DNA of 5,675 bases, from the NCBI GenBank assembly GCA_947631345.1, contig CANRKW010000068.1:1-5675 (forward strand), in the 5' to 3' direction. Below are positions 1 through 5,479 of the stretch, one piece after another. A model generated the notes under the pieces. The model saw only the letters and a program-made list of their open reading frames with translations. It was not told the DNA's origin and searched no databases. Position numbers and translations under genes: made by a program. Source of the stretch: an uncultured Bacilli bacterium. Its GTDB lineage: Bacteria; Bacillota_I; Bacilli_A; RF39; UBA660. How positions within the stretch are numbered: position 1 is the first letter of the stretch; every line of letters begins with the position of its first letter.

Positions 1-781
1 TATCTATAAAAGTGATAAGGCTGTTATTTATTTCAACTTGATAAGCACCTATATGTTGAGTTATTCCTCCAGCTTCATTACTTACTATATGTGTATGTCT
101 AATATAGTCTAAAAGTGAAGTTTTCCCGTGATCTACGTGTCCCATTATAGTTACAATAGGAGGACGTGGTTTTAAATCTTCCTCTTTATCTATTACTTCA
201 TATTCTTCAAAATTACTTATATCAACAGTTTCTTCTTTCTTTATATCTTTACCATATTCTAAACATATAATACCTGCATCATTATATGAAATATTAGAAT
301 TAATATTTAGAATTATTCCTAAATTAAATAACTTAGAAACAATTTCTTCATTTTTAACACCTAAAGAAACTGCTAAATCTTTTACTGTCATATCATTTTT
401 ATACAAAATAATATCTTTAGGTTTATCTTCATTATTCTTTTGTAATTTAGTTTTATGTTTATAAATATTTTTCTTTTCTTTTTTAAATTCTTCTAAATTA
501 TTCTTAGAATCTTTTTTCTTTAATTTGACTTTTTTTGCTCTTTCTAAATCTATTCCAGTATCTTCTATTAATTCATTAGCTCTGTCTTCAAAACTATATT
601 TTGTTTCTAATTCTTCACTAAGTAAGTTTTCCTCTTTCATAAGTGCATTATCTAATATAATTATATCATCATCAGTTAGATAATCTGTACTACTATTTGC
701 TTCAATATTTAATTCCTTACACTTCTTTAGTACCTCTTCTACACTTAATTTCACATCTTTTGCATATTCTAAAACATTCAT
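1..781 (-). CDS. infB: Translation initiation factor IF-2, N-terminal part (cut by window edge)
   Basis: IF-2 is the GTPase that brings initiator fMet-tRNA to the 30S subunit and promotes subunit joining. About 260 codons are present, read from ATG at 781 off the left edge. Residues 2-50 and about 131-175 look like two IF2_N-type helical modules, joined by a Lys/Glu-rich linker (about 80-125). The G domain then begins: the P-loop GHVDHGKT is at residues 214-221 and the switch I motif GGITQHIG at 238-245. The window stops at LITFID, where the G3 motif DTPGH should follow. The ribosome site (AAAGTGGGTG, four bases before ATG) is a degenerate match to AAAGGAGGTG. The gene lies 22 bp after ylxR as the last visible gene of the rimP-nusA operon, with no promoter of its own seen. 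The identification is firm. Confidence 0.97.
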   Translation of the reverse strand, partial: MNVLEYAKDVKLSVEEVLKKCKELNIEANSSTDYLTDDDIIILDNALMKEENLLSEELETKYSFEDRANELIEDTGIDLERAKKVKLKKKDSKNNLEEFKKEKKNIYKHKTKLQKNNEDKPKDIILYKNDMTVKDLAVSLGVKNEEIVSKLFNLGIILNINSNISYNDAGIICLEYGKDIKKEETVDISNFEEYEVIDKEEDLKPRPPIVTIMGHVDHGKTSLLDYIRHTHIVSNEAGGITQHIGAYQVEINNSLITFID

Positions 782-803
782 AAAACACCCACTTTCTTGT
801 AAA

Positions 804-1058
804 TTATTTACATAAATTTTTTAATTCTAAATAAATACTATCATCTACTTCTATTTCTAAAGCACGATTTAATGCTTTTGTCTTTTGTGCTTTATTTATT
901 ACATCTATGTCTTTTTTTAAATAAGCACCTCTTCCATTTTGTTTATATGTGTCATCTATTAAAACTTTTCCATCTTTTGTTCTAATAATTCTAAATAAAT
1001 CTTTCTTTTCTAATTTTTCTTTAGTTATTATACAAGTTCTTATTATTGGTTTTTTCAT
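804..1058 (-). CDS. ylxR: YlxR family RNA-binding protein
   Basis: This is an 84-aa protein of the YlxR (DUF448) family, small basic proteins encoded between nusA and infB in Firmicutes and thought to bind RNA or influence gene expression. Visible family features are the N-terminal RTCI with R7 and C9, the KKDLFRIIR stretch (18-26), and the signature GRGAYL at 42-47. The start at 1058 is set by AGGAG at 1063-1067, which overlaps the nusA stop codon (1066-1068), so the two genes are probably translationally coupled. The next gene is infB directly. The L7Ae-like ylxQ that often sits between them is missing. Its molecular role is not well established in any species. Confidence 0.93.
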   Translation of the reverse strand: MKKPIIRTCIITKEKLEKKDLFRIIRTKDGKVLIDDTYKQNGRGAYLKKDIDVINKAQKTKALNRALEIEVDDSIYLELKNLCK

Positions 1059-1065
1059 AAAACTC

Positions 1066-2121
1066 CTATTTATTTATTTCTTCATTTATTTCTTTTAAAG
1101 TCTTTATTTTAATAGTATAATCAGTTAATTTACTTGCTAACTTTATATTTATACCTTTTTTTCCTATAGCTAGACTTAAATTCTCATCATCTGTAATTAC
1201 TAAAGCTTCTTTTTTCTTTTCATCAGTTATAGTTACATTTAAGTTTTTAGCTGGACTTAAGGCATTTGCTATGTAAACTTCTGGATTACTGTCATATAGT
1301 ATTAAATCGACTTTTTCTCCATTAAGACCATTAATTATATTGGCAATTCTTCTTCCTTTTTCTCCTATACAACTTCCTATTGGATCTACATTAGGGTAGT
1401 TACTTGAAACTGCAACTTTGCTTCTAACACCTGCTTCACGTGCTACCCCGTGCATAAGAATAACCCCATCATTAAATTCTGGTATTTCTAACTCAAATAG
1501 TCTTTTTACAAAACCATAATGTTTTCTAGAAAGTCTAATAGAAGGTCCTTTAGTTGTTGTTTCTATTTTAGTTATGTATACTTTAATTTGGTCTCCCATT
1601 TTTAATTTTTCATTAGGTATTAATTCATTTTTAGGAAGTATTCCTCTTGCTTTACCTAAATCAACATAGTAGTTTTTATTGTCTTCCATTGCAAGAAATC
1701 CAACCATTATTTCATTTTCTTTGTCTTTAAATTCTTCTATTATGTTGTTTTTTTCTGCTTCTCTTATTTTTTGTAAAACTACTTGTTTTGCTACACTTAT
1801 TGCAACACGGCCAAAATCATCTGGTGTCACTTCTTTTTCTATTACATCCCCTATTTGGGCATCTTTGTTTTCTTCTCTTGCTTCTTCTAATGTATATTCT
1901 GAATCTATATTTGTTAACTCTTCTACAACAGTCCATCTTCTATAAATTCTAATCATACCATTATCTTCATTTATTTCTGTTCTAATGTCAGCGTCTTCTC
2001 CAGTATTCTTTTTATAAGCAGCACTAAAGGCATTAGCCATAGCATCACGTACGACACTTCTATCTATTCCTTTTTCTTCTACTATATAATCAAAAGCGCG
2101 TTTAAACTCAGTGTTATTCAT
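1066..2121 (-). CDS. nusA: Transcription termination/antitermination factor NusA
   Basis: NusA binds RNA polymerase and nascent RNA and modulates pausing, intrinsic termination and antitermination. From ATG at 2121 the protein has 351 aa. It has the N-terminal polymerase-binding domain (about 1-122), an S1 domain (about 129-195) ending in the family motif IRLSR, and two KH domains with GxxG loops IGEKG (252-256) and IGKKG (319-323). It stops after KH2 with no C-terminal acidic repeats, which is normal for Firmicutes. The start was chosen because AAAGGAG lies six bases upstream; the adjacent ATG at 2124 and the in-frame upstream start at 2145 are poorer choices. The gene overlaps the end of rimP by eight bases, which suggests translational coupling. 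Confidence 0.97.
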   Translation of the reverse strand: MNNTEFKRAFDYIVEEKGIDRSVVRDAMANAFSAAYKKNTGEDADIRTEINEDNGMIRIYRRWTVVEELTNIDSEYTLEEAREENKDAQIGDVIEKEVTPDDFGRVAISVAKQVVLQKIREAEKNNIIEEFKDKENEIMVGFLAMEDNKNYYVDLGKARGILPKNELIPNEKLKMGDQIKVYITKIETTTKGPSIRLSRKHYGFVKRLFELEIPEFNDGVILMHGVAREAGVRSKVAVSSNYPNVDPIGSCIGEKGRRIANIINGLNGEKVDLILYDSNPEVYIANALSPAKNLNVTITDEKKKEALVITDDENLSLAIGKKGINIKLASKLTDYTIKIKTLKEINEEINK

Positions 2122-2368
2122 CATTTTCTCCTTTACTACATACATCTAATACATATTCATTTTTTAATTCTTCAATATCTAAAGAATCTATTATAGGATT
2201 TATTATATTAGATGCTTTTTCACATAAATCAGTGTCCACTACATCAGTACTTTGTATTTTAATAAATAATGTGTTTACTCCATCTTCTTTAGCAAATTCT
2301 ACATCACTTATTTCAACATTGATACTTTTTAATGGTTCAGCGAGTGATTCTATTATTTTCTCTTTCAT
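2114..2368 (-). CDS. rimP: RimP ribosome maturation factor, N-terminal domain only
   Basis: RimP assists maturation of the 30S ribosomal subunit. The 84 aa match the RimP N-terminal domain: LAEPLKSINVEISDVEF (9-25), a β-strand with LFIKI (34-38), the DLCEKAS helix (47-53) and YVLDV (72-76). The usual continuation, SSPGxxRPL followed by an SH3-like C-terminal domain (total about 150 aa), is absent. The protein ends CSKGENDE and stops inside the start of nusA. Because the nusA ribosome site and start lie within the final rimP codons, this is a clean gene end rather than a recent frameshift. The start has GGAGG four bases upstream. As the operon's first gene it follows a promoter at 2428-2456. 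Whether a one-domain RimP is functional is unknown. Confidence 0.85.
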   Translation of the reverse strand: MKEKIIESLAEPLKSINVEISDVEFAKEDGVNTLFIKIQSTDVVDTDLCEKASNIINPIIDSLDIEELKNEYVLDVCSKGENDE

Positions 2369-2391
2369 TTTTCCTCCTTTTCAAATTTAAA

Positions 2392-2412
2392 GAGTGGGTT
2401 TTTGTCCCACTC
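2392..2412 (-). promoter_or_regulatory. Hairpin in the rimP operon leader
   Basis: A perfect 7-bp stem (GAGTGGG/CCCACTC) with a 7-base loop lies between the promoter and the rimP ribosome site. On the minus strand only three T follow, then AAATTT, so it is a weak terminator at best. Its GC-rich stem stands out in AT-rich surroundings. It could be an attenuator, an mRNA 5' stabiliser or a NusA autoregulation target; the sequence does not decide between these. Confidence 0.6.
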
Positions 2413-2427
2413 CATCAAGTCAAATAA

Positions 2428-2456
2428 ATTGTATCATTTTTTTTAGTGTAATACAA
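2428..2456 (-). promoter_or_regulatory. Promoter of the rimP-nusA-ylxR-infB operon
   Basis: A -35 box TTGTAT (2451-2456), a 17-bp spacer and a -10 box TACAAT (2428-2433), with TGA before the -10 forming an extended -10. Transcription should start near 2421, giving a leader of about 53 nt that carries the hairpin at 2392-2412. The -35 begins just after the stop codon of the small lysine-rich gene. Confidence 0.75.
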
Positions 2457-2458
2457 GT

Positions 2459-2590
2459 CTAAATTTTTTTAGTTAGTTTTAGTGTTAATTCTTCATCTGT
2501 CTTTTTAGTCTTGTGTTCTTTATTTCTTTTACTTTTTGTTTTACATAAACATTGTTTTATGAATTTTAGTTCTTTTTTACTTCTTATCAT
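2459..2590 (-). CDS. Lysine-rich small protein (43 aa), function unknown
   Basis: I do not recognise this family. The ORF begins MIRSKKELKF and ends KLTKKI. It is strongly basic and Lys-rich, has two cysteines (CLC at 14-16), and has no membrane segment. The support for it is the start signal: a perfect AAGGAG eight bases before the ATG, lying inside the last codons of the ankyrin gene. The ATG overlaps that gene's end by 14 bp in another frame, a common layout for translational coupling. It ends next to the -35 box of the rimP operon, leaving little room for a terminator of its own. Without this gene, 2457-2576 would be an unexplained gap. A chance ORF is possible because AAA codons are common in this genome, so confidence is moderate. 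Confidence 0.55.
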   Translation of the reverse strand: MIRSKKELKFIKQCLCKTKSKRNKEHKTKKTDEELTLKLTKKI

Positions 2591-3209
2591 TTTTTAAGCT
2601 CCTTGTATAATGTCTTCCCATTAAGTATAAATATTCACTTTCTGATATAGAATATAAAGATATATCTTTTATAAATGGTCTAGTATATCCAAATATAATA
2701 GGCATGCCTTTTTCTTCTATTATTTTTAACATTTTTTCTTCTATTAAAGCACCAACTTTGCTTTCTTTGTTTCCAAATTTTGCTAAAAGTAAGCCATAAA
2801 CTGTATTTAAGTCTATTGTTTTTAAAAATGGATCTGCTCCTTTTTGTAGTAAGTATTTTACTATTTCCTCATTTTCTAGAAGTGCAGAATTCATAAGTGG
2901 AGTTCTACCACTTTTGTTTTGGTGATTTATATGTGCCCCGTGAGATATGAGAGCTTCAACCATTTTCATATGCTCGACATAATAAGAATAGGCATTTAGT
3001 GTTACAAGTGTTAGTGGTGTTTCACCTAATATGTTTTCAATATTAGGGTTTGCATTTTTATCTAATAATAATTCTATTAAATCACAATATGAATTTTTAG
3101 AACAAGTGTGTAATAATGTATTTCCATTTTCATATTGAACATTTACATTGCCATTTTCTTCTAATAACTTTTTTATTCTTTCTCTTAACATTACATAATC
3201 TAAATACAT
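2577..3209 (-). CDS. Ankyrin-repeat protein (210 aa)
   Basis: Ankyrin repeats are helical protein-binding modules; the partner here is unknown. Three repeats are visible: residues 28-60 (GNTLLHTCS, then LIELLLDKNANPN), 61-95 (GETPLTLVT, then MVEALISHGAHIN) and 100-130 (GRTPLMNSA, then IVKYLLQKGADPF), with a degenerate fourth. The tail from about 146 is a non-repeat region rich in Lys, Ile and Tyr. No signal peptide or membrane segment is seen, so it should be cytoplasmic. The start at 3209 has GGAGGG at six bases' spacing. An in-frame ATG at 3284 is rejected because it would run through the preceding gene's terminator and this gene's promoter. It has its own promoter at 3229-3256 and probably shares its mRNA with the overlapping 43-aa ORF. 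Confidence 0.88.
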   Translation of the reverse strand: MYLDYVMLRERIKKLLEENGNVNVQYENGNTLLHTCSKNSYCDLIELLLDKNANPNIENILGETPLTLVTLNAYSYYVEHMKMVEALISHGAHINHQNKSGRTPLMNSALLENEEIVKYLLQKGADPFLKTIDLNTVYGLLLAKFGNKESKVGALIEEKMLKIIEEKGMPIIFGYTRPFIKDISLYSISESEYLYLMGRHYTRSLKNDKK

Positions 3210-3228
3210 ACTTAACCCTCCATAAATA

Positions 3229-3256
3229 ATTATACATTTAATTAGATCTTTTTCAA
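3229..3256 (-). promoter_or_regulatory. Promoter of the ankyrin gene
   Basis: TTGAAA (3251-3256), a 16-bp spacer and a consensus -10 TATAAT (3229-3234). The predicted start near 3222 leaves only a few bases before the GGAGGG ribosome site at 3216-3221, so the leader is very short. Confidence 0.75.
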
Positions 3257-3288
3257 GAAAAAACATATGAATTATATAACTCATATGT
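3257..3288 (-). terminator. Terminator after the lectin-like surface protein gene
   Basis: An 8-bp inverted repeat ACATATGA/TCATATGT (3263-3270 and 3281-3288) with a 10-base loop is followed on the minus strand by six T. It starts at the stop codon of the upstream gene. The stem is AT-rich, as expected in this genome, and separates that gene from the ankyrin gene. Confidence 0.7.
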
Positions 3289-4940
3289 TAGTTAACTGCA
3301 TTTTTACAATTTTCATCTATACTAAATTCATATGGGGAATCACTTGTTCCATTACCTTTTAAATATGTCACACAAGATTTCAGAGAAACGACGGGGCGAA
3401 CGTCACCAAAATCGGAGATGGTGTCACGGCTCAACCTGCCTAGGGAGAACAAACACTCCAAGACGAAGACCCACCAGTCGGAACTGACCATGAAGCTAGG
3501 AGAGGCGGTCCACCAGAAACCATCACCAACCGACGAATCACCGTTTGCATTTCTATAATAGTAGGCACTTGCATTTCGGGAGTCAGTTTTCCCTCCGGCA
3601 AATACTATTTCATCTGCTGTCATTAATCCTACTGGATATGTTAGTTGTCCATTTCCACCAGAGGCAGTACTTGCACTGAATTTATCTGTCACATTTTGTG
3701 TTCCTTCTATTACATTTCCGTCTTTATCCACACCACATTTGAATGATGGTCTTTTATTATCAACTAATCTTGTATATGCCGCATAGTCGAAAGATGTACT
3801 TCCTGTATCATACGATCCCGAACCAACAGCCCGGTCGTTACAATATATTGCTGTTTTACTTACATAATCATTATATGAATTTGTTCCGTCAGAACTATCA
3901 TATATCTTTGATTTATACCAACCATATAGTGTAGTTTCATCGCCTTCACTTCCAAGGATTGTCGATGGGTTATCATTTGTTCTATTACTTGCAAGTGACC
4001 CACTTGTTCCATACTTTAGTCCTACATACATAGGGTCACTATATTGGGTATTAAATGCCTTTGTACTTATATACCCACCTTCTGTATCAGGTGCATCCCC
4101 TGCATAAAGTAACCTTACACTACCATCTTCATTTACCCTTATTATTCTCCAGTAGTAACCCGCAAAACTAACCCAGTTGTTTTCTACATTTCCTGCAAAA
4201 TAGTATACTGTATTTTTAGTTTCATCTTCTATAAAGCCACTTCCTATTTCTTCTTTATATACACCACTTTCTGTATCACTTTCTAAACTATAATTTTCGT
4301 CATTTCCGTTACTAGGTAAAATGTTTTCAAAGTTAGTTCTTGTTAATGTATTTTTGCATGTTCTTTCCATTGCTTCAGATATCGTTTCTCCCTCGTTCGC
4401 TTTAAATTCACACAATGTTGGTTTTACACCTTCTGTTATATATAAGTTTCCACTAAAGTTTTTACCCATATCATCACTTTGGTCTATTTCATCTGTTTTT
4501 AAATATTTTAGTTCTATTTTATATGTTTGTAATTCCTGTGATTCTATTGGTATATTATTTGCTAAAACTGTATTTTGTTCTTCTAAACTTATTGGAAGTG
4601 GAACAAAATTCTTCATATTATAACCATTATCACTTGTTATTTTATATAGTAATGTTTTACTTTCTAATTCATTTAGTAAGTTTTCTATTATTATATTAAA
4701 GTAATATGTATCATTTGTTTTATTTTCTACTGTAAATGTTTTTGATTCTTCCCATCCTGCAGTTAAATTTTGATTATTTATCTCTAATTCGTCATTAAAT
4801 ATTATTTGTAATCTATCAGCTATATTAATAACTATATCACTACCATTTCCAATTATTTTTCCAGTAAAATATGCTACACTTAATCCTATACCTATTATTA
4901 AAATAAACACTGTTCCTATTATCATATATTTTTTATTCAT
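3288..4940 (-). CDS. Membrane-anchored surface protein with C-type-lectin-like variable C-terminus; probable DGR target
   Basis: Start at 4940 (MNKKYMI) gives 550 aa, with AAAGGAA about ten bases upstream. The in-frame GTG at 4979 lies in a hairpin and lacks a ribosome site. Residues 5-25 form a membrane segment or signal peptide ending VAYFTG, reminiscent of camelysin/TasA-type exported proteins. Residues 30-175 look like a β-sandwich, with NKTNDTYYFNI typical of such domains. A Cys-containing linker (177-210) leads to residues 246-525. Key elements there are GYYWRIIRVNEDGSVRLLYAG (from 261), GLMTADEIVFAGG (438-450), FWWTASPS (475-482) and VRPVVSLKS (514-522). These resemble FGE/C-type-lectin-fold proteins used as DGR targets. 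The variable block is residues 482-513. Seven Cys occur (177, 195, 367, 402, 496, 523, 545). No LPXTG or sorting tail is seen. A paralogue's end lies at 5614-5675. Ligand and exact family are unknown. Confidence 0.85.
   Translation of the reverse strand: MNKKYMIIGTVFILIIGIGLSVAYFTGKIIGNGSDIVINIADRLQIIFNDELEINNQNLTAGWEESKTFTVENKTNDTYYFNIIIENLLNELESKTLLYKITSDNGYNMKNFVPLPISLEEQNTVLANNIPIESQELQTYKIELKYLKTDEIDQSDDMGKNFSGNLYITEGVKPTLCEFKANEGETISEAMERTCKNTLTRTNFENILPSNGNDENYSLESDTESGVYKEEIGSGFIEDETKNTVYYFAGNVENNWVSFAGYYWRIIRVNEDGSVRLLYAGDAPDTEGGYISTKAFNTQYSDPMYVGLKYGTSGSLASNRTNDNPSTILGSEGDETTLYGWYKSKIYDSSDGTNSYNDYVSKTAIYCNDRAVGSGSYDTGSTSFDYAAYTRLVDNKRPSFKCGVDKDGNVIEGTQNVTDKFSASTASGGNGQLTYPVGLMTADEIVFAGGKTDSRNASAYYYRNANGDSSVGDGFWWTASPSFMVSSDWWVFVLECLFSLGRLSRDTISDFGDVRPVVSLKSCVTYLKGNGTSDSPYEFSIDENCKNAVN
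3381..3540 (-). other. GC-rich, adenine-poor variable block, probable DGR variable repeat (VR)
   Basis: These 160 bp inside the surface protein gene hold 88 G+C (55%) in an otherwise AT-rich gene, and only 16 adenines (10%) on the coding strand. Codons for residues 482-513 end in C in 17 of 32 cases (TTC, GTC, TCC, GAC, ATC and others), whereas neighbouring codons prefer A or T. That is what AAC codons of a template would give after adenine mutagenesis of the first two positions. The block sits between FWWTASPS and VRPVVSL, the usual VR place near the C-terminus of a lectin-fold target. The template repeat and reverse transcriptase are not in the window, so DGR is an inference. Cassette recombination among paralogues is the main alternative. 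Confidence 0.6.
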
Positions 4941-4968
4941 AAACTTCTCTTTCCTTTCATAACACAAC

Positions 4969-4993
4969 AAAAAATACACATAAAAATTATGTG
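4969..4993 (-). terminator. Terminator-like hairpin (attenuator?) in the surface protein leader
   Basis: A perfect 7-bp stem CACATAA/TTATGTG (4977-4983 and 4987-4993) with a 3-base loop is followed on the minus strand by TA and six T. It sits between a 17-aa leader ORF and the surface protein start, only about 30 bp from the start codon. No promoter fits in the remaining gap. The element could therefore act as an attenuator, or end a short leader transcript. The stem is AT-rich and may be weak. Confidence 0.45.
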
Positions 4994-5024
4994 CACAGCA
5001 AAAAATATGAAGTTTTATTAGTCT

Positions 5025-5078
5025 CTAAACTACCCCCCCCAGTGCAATATTTTGTACATATTCTCCAGTTAACTTCAT
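5025..5078 (-). CDS. Possible 17-aa leader peptide with a G8 run
   Basis: ATG at 5078 is preceded by AAAGGAG (5089-5095) at ten bases' spacing and encodes MKLTGEYVQNIALGGVV before TAG. It lies between the promoter at 5113-5141 and a terminator-like hairpin at 4969-4993, the layout of a leader-peptide attenuator. The codons near its end contain eight consecutive G, a tract prone to slippage. With nine G the frame would extend to a stop 18 codons after the tract, inside the hairpin region. With seven G it would stop at once. It is in the same frame as the surface protein, separated by this TAG. It matches no leader peptide I know and may be untranslated. Confidence 0.35.
   Translation of the reverse strand: MKLTGEYVQNIALGGVV
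5033..5040. repeat. Homopolymer run of eight C (G on the transcribed strand)
   Basis: Eight C in a row are striking in this AT-rich sequence. The run lies in the 5' leader of the surface protein gene, about 95 bp before its start codon. Runs like this are classic slipped-strand phase-variation sites, but an assembly or sequencing length error is also common at such runs. Confidence 0.8.
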
Positions 5079-5112
5079 ATCTATCTTTCTCCTTTACTTT
5101 TCATATATTTTA

Positions 5113-5141
5113 ATTTTATACTCACTTTTTTATTTAGTCAA
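5113..5141 (-). promoter_or_regulatory. Promoter of the surface protein gene and its leader ORF
   Basis: TTGACT (5136-5141), a 17-bp spacer and TAAAAT (5113-5118), each box 5/6 to consensus. Transcription from about 5106 gives a leader of roughly 165 nt before the surface protein, containing the 17-aa ORF, the G8 run and the terminator-like hairpin. Confidence 0.7.
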
Positions 5142-5184
5142 TTACAAAACAAATATTCTTCTATATTTTTATTTTAAATTATTA

Positions 5185-5190
5185 TATAAT
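5185..5190 (+). promoter_or_regulatory. -10 box for the convergent small RNA
   Basis: A consensus TATAAT lies seven bases before the predicted start of the antitoxin-like RNA. The -35 position (about 5162-5167, TATATT) is poor and there is no TG extension, so the promoter is plausible but not strong by sequence. Confidence 0.45.
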
Positions 5191-5196
5191 TTAGTT

Positions 5197-5262
5197 AGAG
5201 CACTCGACTTTTTCAAAGGTTGAGTGTCAAACACTCTAAGCTGTGGCGCTTAGTGTTTTTAT
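5197..5262 (+). ncRNA. Putative antitoxin small RNA of a type I toxin-antitoxin locus
   Basis: A predicted RNA of about 65 nt runs convergently to the toxin gene and overlaps its last codons (5236-5260). The 5' hairpin pairs CACTCGAC (5201-5208) with GTTGAGTG (5219-5226). Its 10-base loop TTTTTCAAAG is exposed. The second hairpin (5229-5258), with a GC core and a two-base bulge, is followed by a T run and serves as the intrinsic terminator. The loop sequence TTTTTCAAA recurs at 5384-5392, and TCAAACAC (5227-5234) recurs at 5388-5395, both in the toxin leader region, so the RNA can base-pair with the toxin mRNA upstream of its ribosome site. Size, two-hairpin form, shared 3' end and direct repeats resemble RNA II of the par/Fst locus. 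Transcription is inferred. Confidence 0.5.
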
Positions 5263-5263
5263 T
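5229..5263 (+). terminator. Intrinsic terminator of the small RNA, overlapping the toxin 3' end
   Basis: Arms AACACT-CT-AAGC and GCTTAGTGTT pair with a two-base bulge around the 6-base loop TGTGGC, and T residues at 5256-5260 complete the signal on the plus strand. On the minus strand only TTT follows, so termination of the toxin mRNA here would be weak. The stem lies within the last toxin codons and its stop. Confidence 0.65.
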
Positions 5264-5352
5264 ATCTCTAACATATTAACCAACTTAATGATTACTATGA
5301 CGAGTAATAAAATTATTACGAGTAGTAATTTTTCTTTGTTAAATCTTTTCAT
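5236..5352 (-). CDS. Hydrophobic 38-aa peptide, putative type I toxin
   Basis: The peptide begins MKRFNKEK and is followed by one membrane segment (residues 9-26, almost all Leu, Ile and Val), then a short tail ending TLSATA. A basic N-terminus plus one membrane helix and a short tail is typical of membrane-acting type I toxins of Gram-positive bacteria. The family is not recognisable: it lacks the Fst-type charged C-terminus. The start is decided by AAAGGAGTGATT directly upstream, nearly the full anti-Shine-Dalgarno complement. A promoter lies at 5451-5479, leaving a leader of about 90 nt. Its last codons and stop overlap the terminator of the convergent small RNA. The locus sits between two paralogous surface protein genes. 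It could instead be a small membrane protein of another kind. Confidence 0.6.
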   Translation of the reverse strand: MKRFNKEKLLLVIILLLVIVIIKLVNMLEIIKTLSATA

Positions 5353-5364
5353 AATCACTCCTTT

Positions 5365-5418
5365 CTACCAAAACCTCCATTGTTTTTTCAAACACCAAAA
5401 GCCCCTTAAGAAATTCAT
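5365..5418 (-). CDS. Possible 17-aa upstream ORF in the toxin leader
   Basis: ATG at 5418 encodes MNFLRGFWCLKKQWRFW and stops just before the toxin's ribosome site (5358-5364). Three Trp and three Phe in 17 residues is unusual. No good ribosome site precedes it: GGAG lies over 20 bases upstream. If translated, it could couple toxin translation to its own, as mok does for hok. The same bases form the small-RNA pairing sites, so the ORF may be a coincidence. Confidence 0.2.
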   Translation of the reverse strand: MNFLRGFWCLKKQWRFW

Positions 5419-5450
5419 GACACTAAGCCCAGTCTTGTGCTCCAAGAGGC

Positions 5451-5479
5451 ATAATAGCATAAAAATATTGTAAATGCAA
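5451..5479 (-). promoter_or_regulatory. Promoter of the putative toxin mRNA
   Basis: TATTAT (5451-5456) with TGC in front forms an extended -10, and TTGCAT (5474-5479) is the -35 at 17-bp spacing. The predicted start near 5444 leaves a leader of about 90 nt before the toxin ATG, long for this AT-rich genome but usual for regulated type I toxin mRNAs. Confidence 0.65.

Noticed and set aside
1679..1945. Plus-strand 88-aa ORF inside nusA
   Set aside because: It is antisense to a firmly identified NusA reading frame, with low-complexity Ser/Leu/Ile composition typical of a shadow ORF.
3207..3284. Longer ankyrin protein starting at the ATG at 3284
   Set aside because: The extra 25 residues would be coded by the preceding gene's terminator and the ankyrin promoter, and the ATG at 3209 has GGAGGG at ideal spacing.
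4321..4623. Plus-strand 100-aa ORF inside the surface protein gene
   Set aside because: Antisense shadow of the surface protein frame, with no ribosome site or recognisable domain; the ORF at 3743-3934 is rejected for the same reason.
4938..4979. GTG start at 4979 for the surface protein
   Set aside because: The GTG is inside the terminator-like hairpin with no ribosome site; starting at 4940 gives a normal signal or membrane segment at the N-terminus.
5201..5226. Hairpin as a minus-strand terminator for the toxin mRNA
   Set aside because: The stem is good but no T run follows on the minus strand, so it fits better as the 5' hairpin of the plus-strand small RNA.
5243..5473. Plus-strand 76-aa ORF across the toxin locus
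   Set aside because: It runs antisense through the toxin gene and its promoter, its start lies in the small-RNA terminator, and there is no ribosome site.
5457..5474. TTTACA (5469-5474) as -35 of the toxin promoter
   Set aside because: Spacing to the -10 would be only 12 bp; TTGCAT at 5474-5479 gives 17 bp with an extended -10.
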